From NCBI GenBank assembly GCA_036005845.1, contig DASYQD010000121.1:1-30670 (forward strand): a stretch of 30,670 bases of DNA, written 5' to 3'. Shown here in pieces: positions 24,390 through 30,670 of this stretch. The position numbers and the translations under genes were made by a program. The notes beneath the pieces are model-generated. The model saw only the letters and a program-made list of their open reading frames with translations, was not told where the DNA came from and ran no database searches. This stretch comes from DASYQD01 sp036005845 (GTDB taxonomy: Bacteria; Acidobacteriota; Thermoanaerobaculia; Multivoradales; JAIOJS01). Positions within the stretch are counted from its first letter, which is position 1. Each line of letters opens with the position of its first letter.

Positions 24390-25525
24390 GCCCGCAGAAG
24401 GCGAACGGCAACGGGGCGCGGCGCAAGCGCGCCAGGCGCGGCGGCTTCCGCCGCTTCCTGCGCCGACTCGCCGCCCTCGCCTTGTTGCTCATGCTGGTTG
24501 TGATCGGCGCCGTCTGGTGGGGATGGCGATCGTTGAACGAGCCCTACGCCGGCTTCAGCGGCGAGCGCCGCGTGAACGTCGAGCCCGGCGCCAGCGGCCT
24601 CGCCATCCTTGCCACCCTCGATCGCGAAGGCGTCATCCGCGACGCGCGCCTAGCCCGTCTGTGGCTTCTCGCGCAGGGCGACCCTGCGCTGCAGGCCGGC
24701 GAGTACCTCTTCCGCGCGCCGTTGACCACACCGGAAGCGCTCGGCAAGGTCATCCGCGGCGACGTCATCGCCCACCGCGTCACCGTGCCCGAAGGGCTGA
24801 CGCTCGAAGAGACGGCCGACCGCCTGGTGCTGGCGCGCCTCGGCGACCGCGACGCCTTCCTGACGCTGATGCGCAACCCCAAGCCGATCGCCGACCTCGA
24901 CGCGCGCGCCGAGGACCTCGAGGGCTACCTCTTCCCCGACAGCTACACCTTCGCCGCCGACACCACGCCGAAGACGATCGTCGAGACAATGGTCAACAAC
25001 TTCCGCAAGCGCTGGCGCGCCGAAGCGGCGCCCAAGCTCTCGGCCGCCGGCGGCCGCACCATCCGCGAAGTCGTCACCCTCGCCAGCATCGTCGAGAAGG
25101 AAGCCAAGGCCGCCAGCGAACGCCCGCTCATCGCCGCCGTCTACGCCAATCGCCTCGAGCGCGGCATGGGCCTCTTCGCCGACCCCACCATCATCTTCGC
25201 CCTCAAGCGCCTCGGCCGCTGGGACGGCAACATCCGCAAGGCCGACCTCGCCCTCGATTCCCCCTACAACACTTACAAATACGCCGGCCTACCGCCCGGC
25301 CCCATCTGCTCCCCCGGCGCCGGCACCCTCATCGCCGCCGCCGCCCCCGCCGACGTCCCCTACCTCTACTTCGTCGGCAAAAACGACGGTACCCACGTCT
25401 TCGCCACCACCCTCGACGAACACAACAAGAACGTCGCCACCTGGCAACGCCGCTACTGGCGAGAGCGCCGCGCCGCTGAGCGTGCGGCCGGATCGCCAGC
25501 GGCACCCAGCAGTCGCTCGCCGTAG
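24386..25525 (+). CDS. mltG: Endolytic peptidoglycan transglycosylase MltG
   Basis: 379 aa. A basic N-terminus, one transmembrane anchor (about 31-47, LALLLMLVVIGAVWWGW), a LysM-like/N-domain (about 60-130) and the YceG catalytic domain. LASIVEKEA contains the catalytic Glu (about residue 237); YLFPDSYTF, YNTYKYAGLPPGPICSPG and HVFATTLDEHNKNV are family hallmarks. The enzyme cuts nascent glycan strands in the periplasm and sets their length. The C-terminal tail after the conserved domain is Arg/Ala/Ser-rich. Overlaps ruvX by 4 nt. Confidence 0.93.
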   Translation: MSPQKANGNGARRKRARRGGFRRFLRRLAALALLLMLVVIGAVWWGWRSLNEPYAGFSGERRVNVEPGASGLAILATLDREGVIRDARLARLWLLAQGDPALQAGEYLFRAPLTTPEALGKVIRGDVIAHRVTVPEGLTLEETADRLVLARLGDRDAFLTLMRNPKPIADLDARAEDLEGYLFPDSYTFAADTTPKTIVETMVNNFRKRWRAEAAPKLSAAGGRTIREVVTLASIVEKEAKAASERPLIAAVYANRLERGMGLFADPTIIFALKRLGRWDGNIRKADLALDSPYNTYKYAGLPPGPICSPGAGTLIAAAAPADVPYLYFVGKNDGTHVFATTLDEHNKNVATWQRRYWRERRAAERAAGSPAAPSSRSP

Positions 25526-25556
25526 AGCGAGAGCCGACTGCCGGCGGCGAAGCTCA

Positions 25557-25586
25557 ACACGATTCGCGGAAAACTCCCGATCGTGT
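25557..25586. repeat. Inverted repeat ACACGAT/ATCGTGT
   Basis: Perfect 7-nt arms at 25557-25563 and 25580-25586 with a 16-nt loop, just after mltG. No T-run follows, so it is at best a weak terminator or a binding site. It marks the left border of the less GC-rich stretch. Confidence 0.4.
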
Positions 25587-25609
25587 CCGTCTCTAGATCC
25601 AGGGTTGGC

Positions 25610-25629
25610 CGTCACGAAGCTATGTGACG
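25610..25629. repeat. Inverted repeat CGTCAC/GTGACG
   Basis: Six-nt perfect arms (25610-25615, 25624-25629) around an 8-nt centre, about 100 nt upstream of the secreted orphan gene. The symmetric layout would suit a dimeric regulator, but no regulator is identifiable nearby. Confidence 0.35.
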
Positions 25630-25726
25630 AGCAGGCTTCAATGCGAGTGAAACCAGGCATGGTGACAGCAAACTCATTCGGCGCCAGCAAGGAGTCTGCT
25701 TGCCGCCGAGTTCAGGGGAGACGAGG

Positions 25727-26164
25727 GTGAACATACGTATCATTGGGCCCACCTTTTTGGTAGTGGCGTTTCTCGTCAGCTCTCCTGCTGCCAGCGTACC
25801 CTATCGCAAGTTTTACCTGGAGGACTTCTCGCCAGATAGCGTCGACTGCCCTGGCCCGAAACCAGGGGACCGCCTCGAGGGTACTCTCACCGCTTCTGGA
25901 GGGACATCTACTGTAGGGTATTTCGATTATCAACCGAGCGGACGAATTAGATATCAGGAAACCCACGGTGAAGTGACTATCACGAGACTCGGCCAAACGG
26001 AACAATGGTGCTTCGATCCGAATCGAGCCGCACTCCCTGGCTGCGGAATCTGGGATGAGCAGACAGGTACTCTCGTCTTTCAAGTTGAGAGCGACAGCTG
26101 CGTCCTTCGCGTCACGTGGCGAATCTGCGCAGACGAGATTGGCGGAGTCTCGAGCTGTGAATAA
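25727..26164 (+). CDS. Secreted protein of unknown function
   Basis: 145 aa from a GTG at 25727, chosen because GGGGAG lies six nt upstream and the signal peptide then begins directly (about 1-24, IIGPTFLVVAFLVSSPAAS). An in-frame TTG at 25700 is less likely. The mature part has six Cys residues, suggesting disulfides in the periplasm or outside, and an alternating polar/hydrophobic pattern of beta type; two of the Cys are in WCFDPN and PGCGIW. I do not recognise a family. Base composition is clearly lower in GC than the flanking genes, with codons such as AGA, ATA and TTT, pointing to recent acquisition. The stop overlaps the start of the next gene. Confidence 0.6.
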   Translation: MNIRIIGPTFLVVAFLVSSPAASVPYRKFYLEDFSPDSVDCPGPKPGDRLEGTLTASGGTSTVGYFDYQPSGRIRYQETHGEVTITRLGQTEQWCFDPNRAALPGCGIWDEQTGTLVFQVESDSCVLRVTWRICADEIGGVSSCE

Positions 26165-26519
26165 GCCTCAGGAGAAGGCTTACGACCTCGCCGCAGCATC
26201 GGCTATGCACCTTACAGCCCTTGCGTCCGCAATGCTCGTCCTCGGGGCTTCGTTTATTCACGAAGCAAATCCAGGCCCCTTCGGGCGCGGTCTAGTGGCA
26301 GTTGCACTCATAGCCTTGTTCGCCTCGACCTCGTTTGGCATACGAATGCTCTACCTCTTGACCTCCACTCTGTCAGCCATAAGAAGCGACGACGACGAGG
26401 CAGTCCCCCCGCTCACGAAGAACCCCGACGTGCGCAAGACCTCGGCCAATCAGCACCTCTTCTTCCGGATCGCCATGGCTCTTCTCGCGGGATTCGGATT
26501 GGTCCAACTATTCTCTTAG
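26157..26519 (+). CDS. Small three-helix membrane protein of unknown function
   Basis: 120 aa from GTG 26157, which overlaps the stop of the secreted orphan by 8 nt; a GGAG precedes it. A longer open frame starting at 26055 would lie inside the upstream gene and is unlikely. Three hydrophobic helices are visible (about 14-34, 45-67 and 100-118) with an acidic cytoplasmic or periplasmic loop (SDDDEAV). No family recognised. The tight coupling suggests the two proteins work together, for instance as a secreted factor with a membrane partner; this is inference only. Confidence 0.6.
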   Translation: MNKPQEKAYDLAAASAMHLTALASAMLVLGASFIHEANPGPFGRGLVAVALIALFASTSFGIRMLYLLTSTLSAIRSDDDEAVPPLTKNPDVRKTSANQHLFFRIAMALLAGFGLVQLFS

Positions 26520-26705
26520 TCCTCGCCGGTCCACCGACTTACTTCACTAGTGACTCTGGTGAATAGACGCGGAACGGGTAACAAGGCTGACCTCCGCGAT
26601 TTTGACCGGTGTCCGCCACGCTGCAGGCTTAGATCGACCTCCACTACCGCCAGAAGCGCCCCGCCAGCGCCAGTGATATCCTGACCTCGAGGAATACAGG
26701 ACAGC

Positions 26706-26918
26706 ATGCCCAAGACTTACACCGCGGTGGTCGAGCGAGACCCAGACACGCAGCTGTACGTGGGCTACATCCCAGGTTTCCCCGGCGCCCACACCCAAGC
26801 GGAGACGCTCGACGAGCTCAACGCCAACCTCCGCGAAGTAATCGCGCTGCTCACGGAGGAAGGGGAGCCGGACCTCCAAGCCGAGTTTGTCGGCACGCAG
26901 CTAGTCACCGTTGATTGA
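26706..26918 (+). CDS. hicB: HicB-family antitoxin
   Basis: 70 aa. YTAVVERDPDTQLYVGYIP followed by FPGAHTQAETLDELNANLREVI is the partial RNase-H fold of HicB/UPF0150. AGGA lies five nt before the ATG. It would bind and block the HicA mRNA interferase. The protein stops right after the fold and has no C-terminal helix-turn-helix or ribbon-helix-helix, so it may not itself bind DNA. hicA begins 6 nt downstream. Confidence 0.85.
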   Translation: MPKTYTAVVERDPDTQLYVGYIPGFPGAHTQAETLDELNANLREVIALLTEEGEPDLQAEFVGTQLVTVD

Positions 26919-26924
26919 GCTGAC

Positions 26925-27146
26925 GTGGGCAGCGTTCCTGTCCTCTCTTCCCGCGAAGTCATTAGGCTGCTTCGTCGGCACGGCTTCACCGAAGTTCGCC
27001 AGAAGGGCTCCCACAAGCAGTTCCGCCACTCGGATGGCCGGGGCACCACCGTCCCGGTACATCAAGGACGCGACATTTCTCCGGTCCTGCTGCGGCGGAT
27101 CGCCGACGACATCGGCCTTACGCTAGAGCAGTTTCTGAGCCCCTAG
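26925..27146 (+). CDS. hicA: HicA-family mRNA interferase toxin
   Basis: 73 aa from a GTG at 26925. The dsRBD-like fold signature is clear: SSREVIRLLRRHGF, then QKGSHKQFRH with the catalytic His (H30), and TVPVHQGRDISPVLLRRIADDIGL. HicA cleaves mRNA when free of HicB. Intact length and active-site His suggest a functional toxin. The order hicB-hicA is the reverse of the more common hicA-hicB layout. Confidence 0.88.
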   Translation: MGSVPVLSSREVIRLLRRHGFTEVRQKGSHKQFRHSDGRGTTVPVHQGRDISPVLLRRIADDIGLTLEQFLSP

Positions 27147-27205
27147 CCGGCCGCGAAGCCGTAGCTGCGAGGCTCGCTCGGGCGCGAGTCCTGCCTGTCA
27201 TTCGT

Positions 27206-27234
27206 TTGACACTTCACTGCCCGTGGTGTATCAA
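27206..27234 (+). promoter_or_regulatory. Sigma70-type promoter for the kinase-fold/TonB gene
   Basis: TTGACA (27206-27211), a 17-nt spacer and TATCAA (27229-27234). Predicted start near 27241, giving a leader of about 38 nt before ATG 27279. It shows that the gene is independently transcribed and not only read through from hicA. Confidence 0.65.
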
Positions 27235-27278
27235 AGTGCCCGGCCACATCCAGACATCCCAGCGGCGAGGTGCACGGA

Positions 27279-29219
27279 ATGAACATCCGGGAGCAGTTCG
27301 GTAAGTATCTCCTCCTGAAGAAGTTGGCGGAGGACGCCCTGGGCGAGACGTTCCGTGCCGGCCGCGTCGGCGGGCACGGGATGGAGCAGGTCGTCCTGCT
27401 GCGGGTATTCAACGGCACCGGCATCGACGCCGCGGCGCTCAGCGCCTCGCTCGCCAAGCGGAAGGGCGTCCACCAGGCGCTCGTCTCCCCGAACATCGGC
27501 AACGGCGTCGATCTCGGCGAGGTGCGCGGCGTTCCCTTCGTCGCCTACGACTACATCTCGGGCAAGGACCTCGCCGCGCTCCAGGAGCAGGCCCGCCGCC
27601 GCAATCATCCGATCCCCTCCGACCACGCGCTGCTCATCGCCGAGCGCATCGCCCTCGCCCTCGCCGTCGGCTACGAGACGCGGCTCGACGACGACCGCGT
27701 GCTGCACGGCTGCGTGCTGCCGCAGCTGGTCATGATCTCCAACGAGGGCGAGACGCGCCTCCTCGGCTTCGAGGCGGCGCCCGGCCTTCGCCAGGTGGTG
27801 CGTGGCGCGGTGGCCACGCGGCCGCTCGCTCGCTACCTGTCGCCCGAGGCGCGCGGCGGTGCCGCCGCCGGCAAGTCGGACGACGTCTACTCGCTCGGCG
27901 CCATCCTCTTCGAGCTGCTCACCGGCGGGCCGGTGCCCGCCGACGGCGACCTCGCCGCGGCGATCGACCACGCCGAGCTGTCGTCCGAGGGCACGCCGCT
28001 GCCGGAGGACCTCAAGCGCCTGCTCAAGCAGAGCCTCACCACCGCCGACAAGCGGCTGGGCGACGTCATCAGCTGGCACAAGGCGCTGTCGCGGATGATG
28101 TTCGAGGGGCAGTACAACCCGACGACGTTCAACCTCGCCTTCTTCATGCACAACCTCTTTCGCGACGAGATCGAGAAGGAGTCGCGCGAGATCGAGGTGG
28201 AGAAGACGATGGAGATCCAGCTGCCGCCCATGGCCGGCGTCGCCGCCGCCGGGGCAGGAGCCGGCGCCGCTGCGGCGGCTGCGGCCGCACCGCCGCCCGT
28301 CAAGGCACCCACCTTCGGATCGGTCAACGCCGACCTGCGCGAGTCCACGAGCACCGGCGTGTTGAGCGACACGCAGGCGCGGGCGCGCGCGAAGTCGGGG
28401 CCGAACAAGGCGGTGCTCGGCGCCGTCGCGGCGCTCGTCCTGATCGGCCTCGCTGCCGGCGTCTTCTTCTACCTGCGCGGCAGAGGCACGTCCGCGCAGG
28501 CCACGTTGAACCCCGCCGCCGCCCCATCCATCGCGCCCGCCGCCGACCGCGCCGCCCTGCAACAGCAGGCCGAGGCACAGAAGGCCGAGGCGGCGCGCAT
28601 CGAGCAGCAGTACAAGGAGCTGCTCGACAAGCAGAGCAAGGACATGCAGGCGCGCTACGACGAGCAGCTCGCCTCGATGCGCAAGGAGATGGACGCCGCC
28701 AAGCAGCGCGCGCAGCAGGCGCAGCAGGCGGCCGACGCACCGGCGCCGCCGCCGACCCGGCCGGTGCCCGCGGCTACGCTGGCATCGCAGCCGATACGGC
28801 CGGTGCCCACGCAGGCCGCACCCGCGCCCACCACCGCGGCACCGGCCGCGCAGCCGGCGGTGACGACCGCCTCGGCACCGCCGCCGGCCCCCGCCGAGCC
28901 CGCCCCGGCGCTGCCCACCGACGTCGCCACCTCGCAGGCGGCGCCGAGCGGCTCGACGCCGCCGCGGCTGCTCGCCCGGCCCAGCCCCACCTACCCCGCC
29001 ATCGCCCAGCGCATGCGCAAGGAGGCGACGGTGGTCGTCCGCGTGCTCGTCGACGAGCGCGGCCGCGTGCAGGAGGCGGAGCTCAAGGGGGCCGCCGCCG
29101 GCTTCGGCTTCGACCAGTCGGCCCTGCAGGCGGCGCGCGGCGCGCGTTTCGCCGCCGCCACGCAGGGTGGGCAGCCGGTCAAGATGTGGGTGGACCTGCC
29201 GATCCACTTCAAGCTTTGA
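27279..29219 (+). CDS. Degenerate Ser/Thr-kinase-fold protein with TM helix and TonB C-terminal domain
   Basis: 646 aa. Residues 5 to about 275 follow a Hanks-kinase layout: FGKYLLLKKLAEDALGETFRA (subdomain I), YLSPEARG (187-193) and SDDVYSLGAILFELLTG (200-216, subdomain IX). Catalytic residues are missing: the VAIK lysine is R42 (VLLRVF), the HRD loop reads HGC without Asp or Lys (143-145), and DFG is GFE (163-165). An Ala-rich linker, one transmembrane helix (about 378-399), a Gln/Glu/Lys coiled coil (about 415-485), a Pro/Ala-rich spacer (about 488-560) and a TonB-C domain (about 565-646, PTYPAIAQRMRKEATVVVRVLVDERG) follow. Topology: pseudokinase in the cytoplasm, TonB-C in the periplasm. 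The ATG at 27279 is preferred to a GTG at 27270. Function unknown: possibly an energy-transduction or envelope signalling protein. Confidence 0.82.
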   Translation: MNIREQFGKYLLLKKLAEDALGETFRAGRVGGHGMEQVVLLRVFNGTGIDAAALSASLAKRKGVHQALVSPNIGNGVDLGEVRGVPFVAYDYISGKDLAALQEQARRRNHPIPSDHALLIAERIALALAVGYETRLDDDRVLHGCVLPQLVMISNEGETRLLGFEAAPGLRQVVRGAVATRPLARYLSPEARGGAAAGKSDDVYSLGAILFELLTGGPVPADGDLAAAIDHAELSSEGTPLPEDLKRLLKQSLTTADKRLGDVISWHKALSRMMFEGQYNPTTFNLAFFMHNLFRDEIEKESREIEVEKTMEIQLPPMAGVAAAGAGAGAAAAAAAAPPPVKAPTFGSVNADLRESTSTGVLSDTQARARAKSGPNKAVLGAVAALVLIGLAAGVFFYLRGRGTSAQATLNPAAAPSIAPAADRAALQQQAEAQKAEAARIEQQYKELLDKQSKDMQARYDEQLASMRKEMDAAKQRAQQAQQAADAPAPPPTRPVPAATLASQPIRPVPTQAAPAPTTAAPAAQPAVTTASAPPPAPAEPAPALPTDVATSQAAPSGSTPPRLLARPSPTYPAIAQRMRKEATVVVRVLVDERGRVQEAELKGAAAGFGFDQSALQAARGARFAAATQGGQPVKMWVDLPIHFKL

Positions 29220-29270
29220 GCGGAGACCGCTGAGGCGAGCCTGCGCCGCAGCGGCGGCGCGGGTATCGTT

Positions 29271-30670
29271 ATGGCCGTGAAGATCGCCGCGCCGGCCTCG
29301 CCCGAGATCGCCCTGCTGCGGCACGCCCTCGCCGGCGTCGAGCCGCCGCCGTCGCGGCGCGTGTTCGTCAACCGTGCGCTGCGCATGGAGCGCATCCGCT
29401 GCATCGGCTTCGATCTCGATTGGACGATCGCGCCCTACTACCGGCTCCCCATCGAGGAGCTCATCTTCGAGTTGGCGCTGGACCGGTTGGTGAGCCACTT
29501 CGACTACCCGTCGGTCGTCCGCCACGCCGAGTTCCGGCCGCACTTCCCGCACCGCGGCGTCATCGTCGACCGCGAGGCGGGCGTGGTGCTCAAGATGGAC
29601 CGCCACCGCTACGTCGGCCGCGCCTACCTCGGCCGCGAGCAGCTCGACGGCAACGCGCGGGCGAAGCTGTACCGCCAGGAGCGGCTCGACCTGCGCAGCG
29701 AGCGCTTCTACTGGGTCGATACGCTGTTCGAGCTGCCGGAGGTGAACCTCCTCGCCGAGCTCGTCGAGCTGCAGCGCCGCAAGCTGCTCGACCCGCCGTC
29801 GTACAGCAAACTGTTCGCCGACGTGCGCGCCTCGGTCGACGGCGTGCACGCCGAAGGGCCGCTCAAGCCGCGCATCGCCGCCGACCTGCCGCGCTACCTG
29901 CCGCGCGACCGCGATCTGGCGCTGGCACTGGTGCGGCTGCAGCTGCCCGAGCGCAAGCTGATCCTCATCACCAACTCGGATTGGTCGTACACCAACCGGC
30001 TCTGCTCGTATCTGTTCGACGGCGTGCTGCCCGGGCTCGAGAGCTGGCGCGAGCTCTTCGCGCTCGTGATCGTCAGCTCACGGAAGCCCGGCTTCTTCCG
30101 CAAGCGCAAACCGTTCGTCGAGCTCGACGACGACGGCAATCCGCTGGGCGAGGTGGAGGTCCCTAGCTGGGGCAAGGTCTACGCCGGCGGCAGCCGCTGG
30201 GGGCTCGAAGACCTCATGCAGGTGCCGGGCGAGAGCTTCCTCTACGTCGGCGACCACATTTACGGCGACATCGTGTCGAGCAAGCTGACATCGACGTGGC
30301 GCACGGCGCTGGTGCTGTCGGAGCTCGAGGAGGAGCTCGAGAAGCAGCAGGAGCAGGCGACGCAGCTGCGGCACGTCGATGCGCTCAAGGGCGAGCTGTC
30401 GGCGATGGGCCACAAGATGGACGACCTGCGCGACGTGCTACGGCTGGGCGAGCGGCACCCGGACGAGGGGACCGAAGCGGCGCAGGCGGCGGCGCGGCAG
30501 CGCCTCGAGCAGCTTCAGCAGGACCACCGCGCGCTGCGGCGGCGGGCGGGCGAGGTCGAGGAGTCGATCGCCATGCGCTACAACCCGACGTGGGGCTCGG
30601 TCTTCAAGCAAGGCGGCAGCCAGAGCCTGTTCGGCAGCCAGGTCGACGTCAGCTTGCTCGACACGATGTC
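29271..30670 (+). CDS. HAD-IG family 5'-nucleotidase, NT5C2-like (3' end outside window)
   Basis: 466 codons visible, no stop. FDLDWT (47-52) gives the nucleophile D48 and D50 of the HAD superfamily; LITNSDWSYTN (about 233-243) is motif II and YVGDHIYGDI (about 325-334) motif IV. The combination and length match the cytosolic purine 5'-nucleotidase II group (NT5C2), which hydrolyses IMP/GMP and can transfer phosphate. A Glu/Gln/Arg-rich coiled coil (about 340-430) follows motif IV, then MRYNPTWGSVFKQGG, also typical of the family. It lies 51 nt after the kinase-fold/TonB gene and may be co-transcribed. Confidence 0.88.
   Translation, partial: MAVKIAAPASPEIALLRHALAGVEPPPSRRVFVNRALRMERIRCIGFDLDWTIAPYYRLPIEELIFELALDRLVSHFDYPSVVRHAEFRPHFPHRGVIVDREAGVVLKMDRHRYVGRAYLGREQLDGNARAKLYRQERLDLRSERFYWVDTLFELPEVNLLAELVELQRRKLLDPPSYSKLFADVRASVDGVHAEGPLKPRIAADLPRYLPRDRDLALALVRLQLPERKLILITNSDWSYTNRLCSYLFDGVLPGLESWRELFALVIVSSRKPGFFRKRKPFVELDDDGNPLGEVEVPSWGKVYAGGSRWGLEDLMQVPGESFLYVGDHIYGDIVSSKLTSTWRTALVLSELEEELEKQQEQATQLRHVDALKGELSAMGHKMDDLRDVLRLGERHPDEGTEAAQAAARQRLEQLQQDHRALRRRAGEVEESIAMRYNPTWGSVFKQGGSQSLFGSQVDVSLLDTM

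Noticed and set aside
25513..25530. Hairpin TCGCTC/GAGCGA over the mltG stop as terminator
   Set aside because: Six-nt stem with a 6-nt loop but no following T-run; competing pairings exist, so no terminator is called.
26055..26156. Longer N-terminus for the small membrane protein
   Set aside because: The added residues lie entirely inside the upstream secreted-protein gene and carry no hydrophobic or conserved segment; the GTG at 26157 fits the coupling better.
26602..26634. TTGACC...TTAGAT as hicBA promoter
   Set aside because: The boxes are recognisable but the spacer is 21 nt, outside the usual 16-19 range.
25527..27160. Attachment sites or an integrase for a mobile island
   Set aside because: No integrase, transposase, tRNA or convincing flanking direct repeat could be found by eye, so only a composition anomaly is reported.
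27231..29849. Minus-strand open frame of 872 codons
   Set aside because: Antisense to the kinase-fold/TonB gene and the nucleotidase; no recognisable motif.

Overview
The window is a high-GC, densely packed stretch of a Gram-negative bacterial chromosome. LptD, a TonB-domain protein and lipid-A/O-antigen-type sugar genes show an outer membrane. The mix of an alternative-complex-III-like cytochrome operon, a PQQ dehydrogenase, a planctomycete/acidobacteria-type ECF sigma factor, a NT5C2-like HAD nucleotidase and a kinase-fold/TonB protein suggests a former deltaproteobacterial lineage (Desulfobacterota/Binatota/Myxococcota-like). That placement is inference; there is no rRNA or tRNA gene to anchor it.

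Region 1 (1-5737, minus strand) is a respiratory operon with its own sigma70-type promoter: pentaheme cytochrome (ActA-like), Fe-S/molybdopterin-fold subunit (ActB-like), lipoprotein monoheme cytochrome c (ActE-like), then a CydA-like quinol-oxidase subunit I cut by the window edge. No NrfD-type ActC lies between ActB and the cytochrome, where alternative complex III normally has one. Region 2 (5734-9897, minus) holds a soluble PQQ dehydrogenase, a lipid-A-synthase N-domain membrane protein, a GT2 glycosyltransferase, an ECF sigma factor and MscL with a zinc-ribbon tail. An HD-domain protein (9978-10547, plus) runs convergently into the next block.

Region 3 (10406-23869, minus) is a long co-directional gene train, mostly with gaps of 7-38 nt. 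In transcription order it encodes thiolase, LptD, RmlA, RmlD, Gmd, an Rmd-like SDR, a second SDR, a fused phytol-kinase/DUF92 (VTE5-VTE6-like) protein, a UbiA prenyltransferase, a DUF1232 protein and a GT39 membrane glycosyltransferase. It joins outer-membrane LPS assembly and deoxysugar-nucleotide synthesis to what looks like an isoprenoid-alcohol salvage and prenylation module.

Region 4 (23955-25525, plus) is ruvX-mltG, overlapping by 4 nt. Region 5 (about 25530-27150, plus) is visibly less GC-rich and looks like an accessory insert: a secreted Cys-containing orphan coupled to a small membrane orphan, then a hicB-hicA toxin-antitoxin pair. Region 6 (27206-30670, plus) has a near-consensus promoter driving a degenerate kinase-fold/transmembrane/TonB-C protein, followed by a bacterial NT5C2-like HAD 5'-nucleotidase truncated by the window end. 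No rRNA, tRNA, CRISPR, IS element or convincing intrinsic terminator was seen, and no gene-free stretch exceeds 300 bases.
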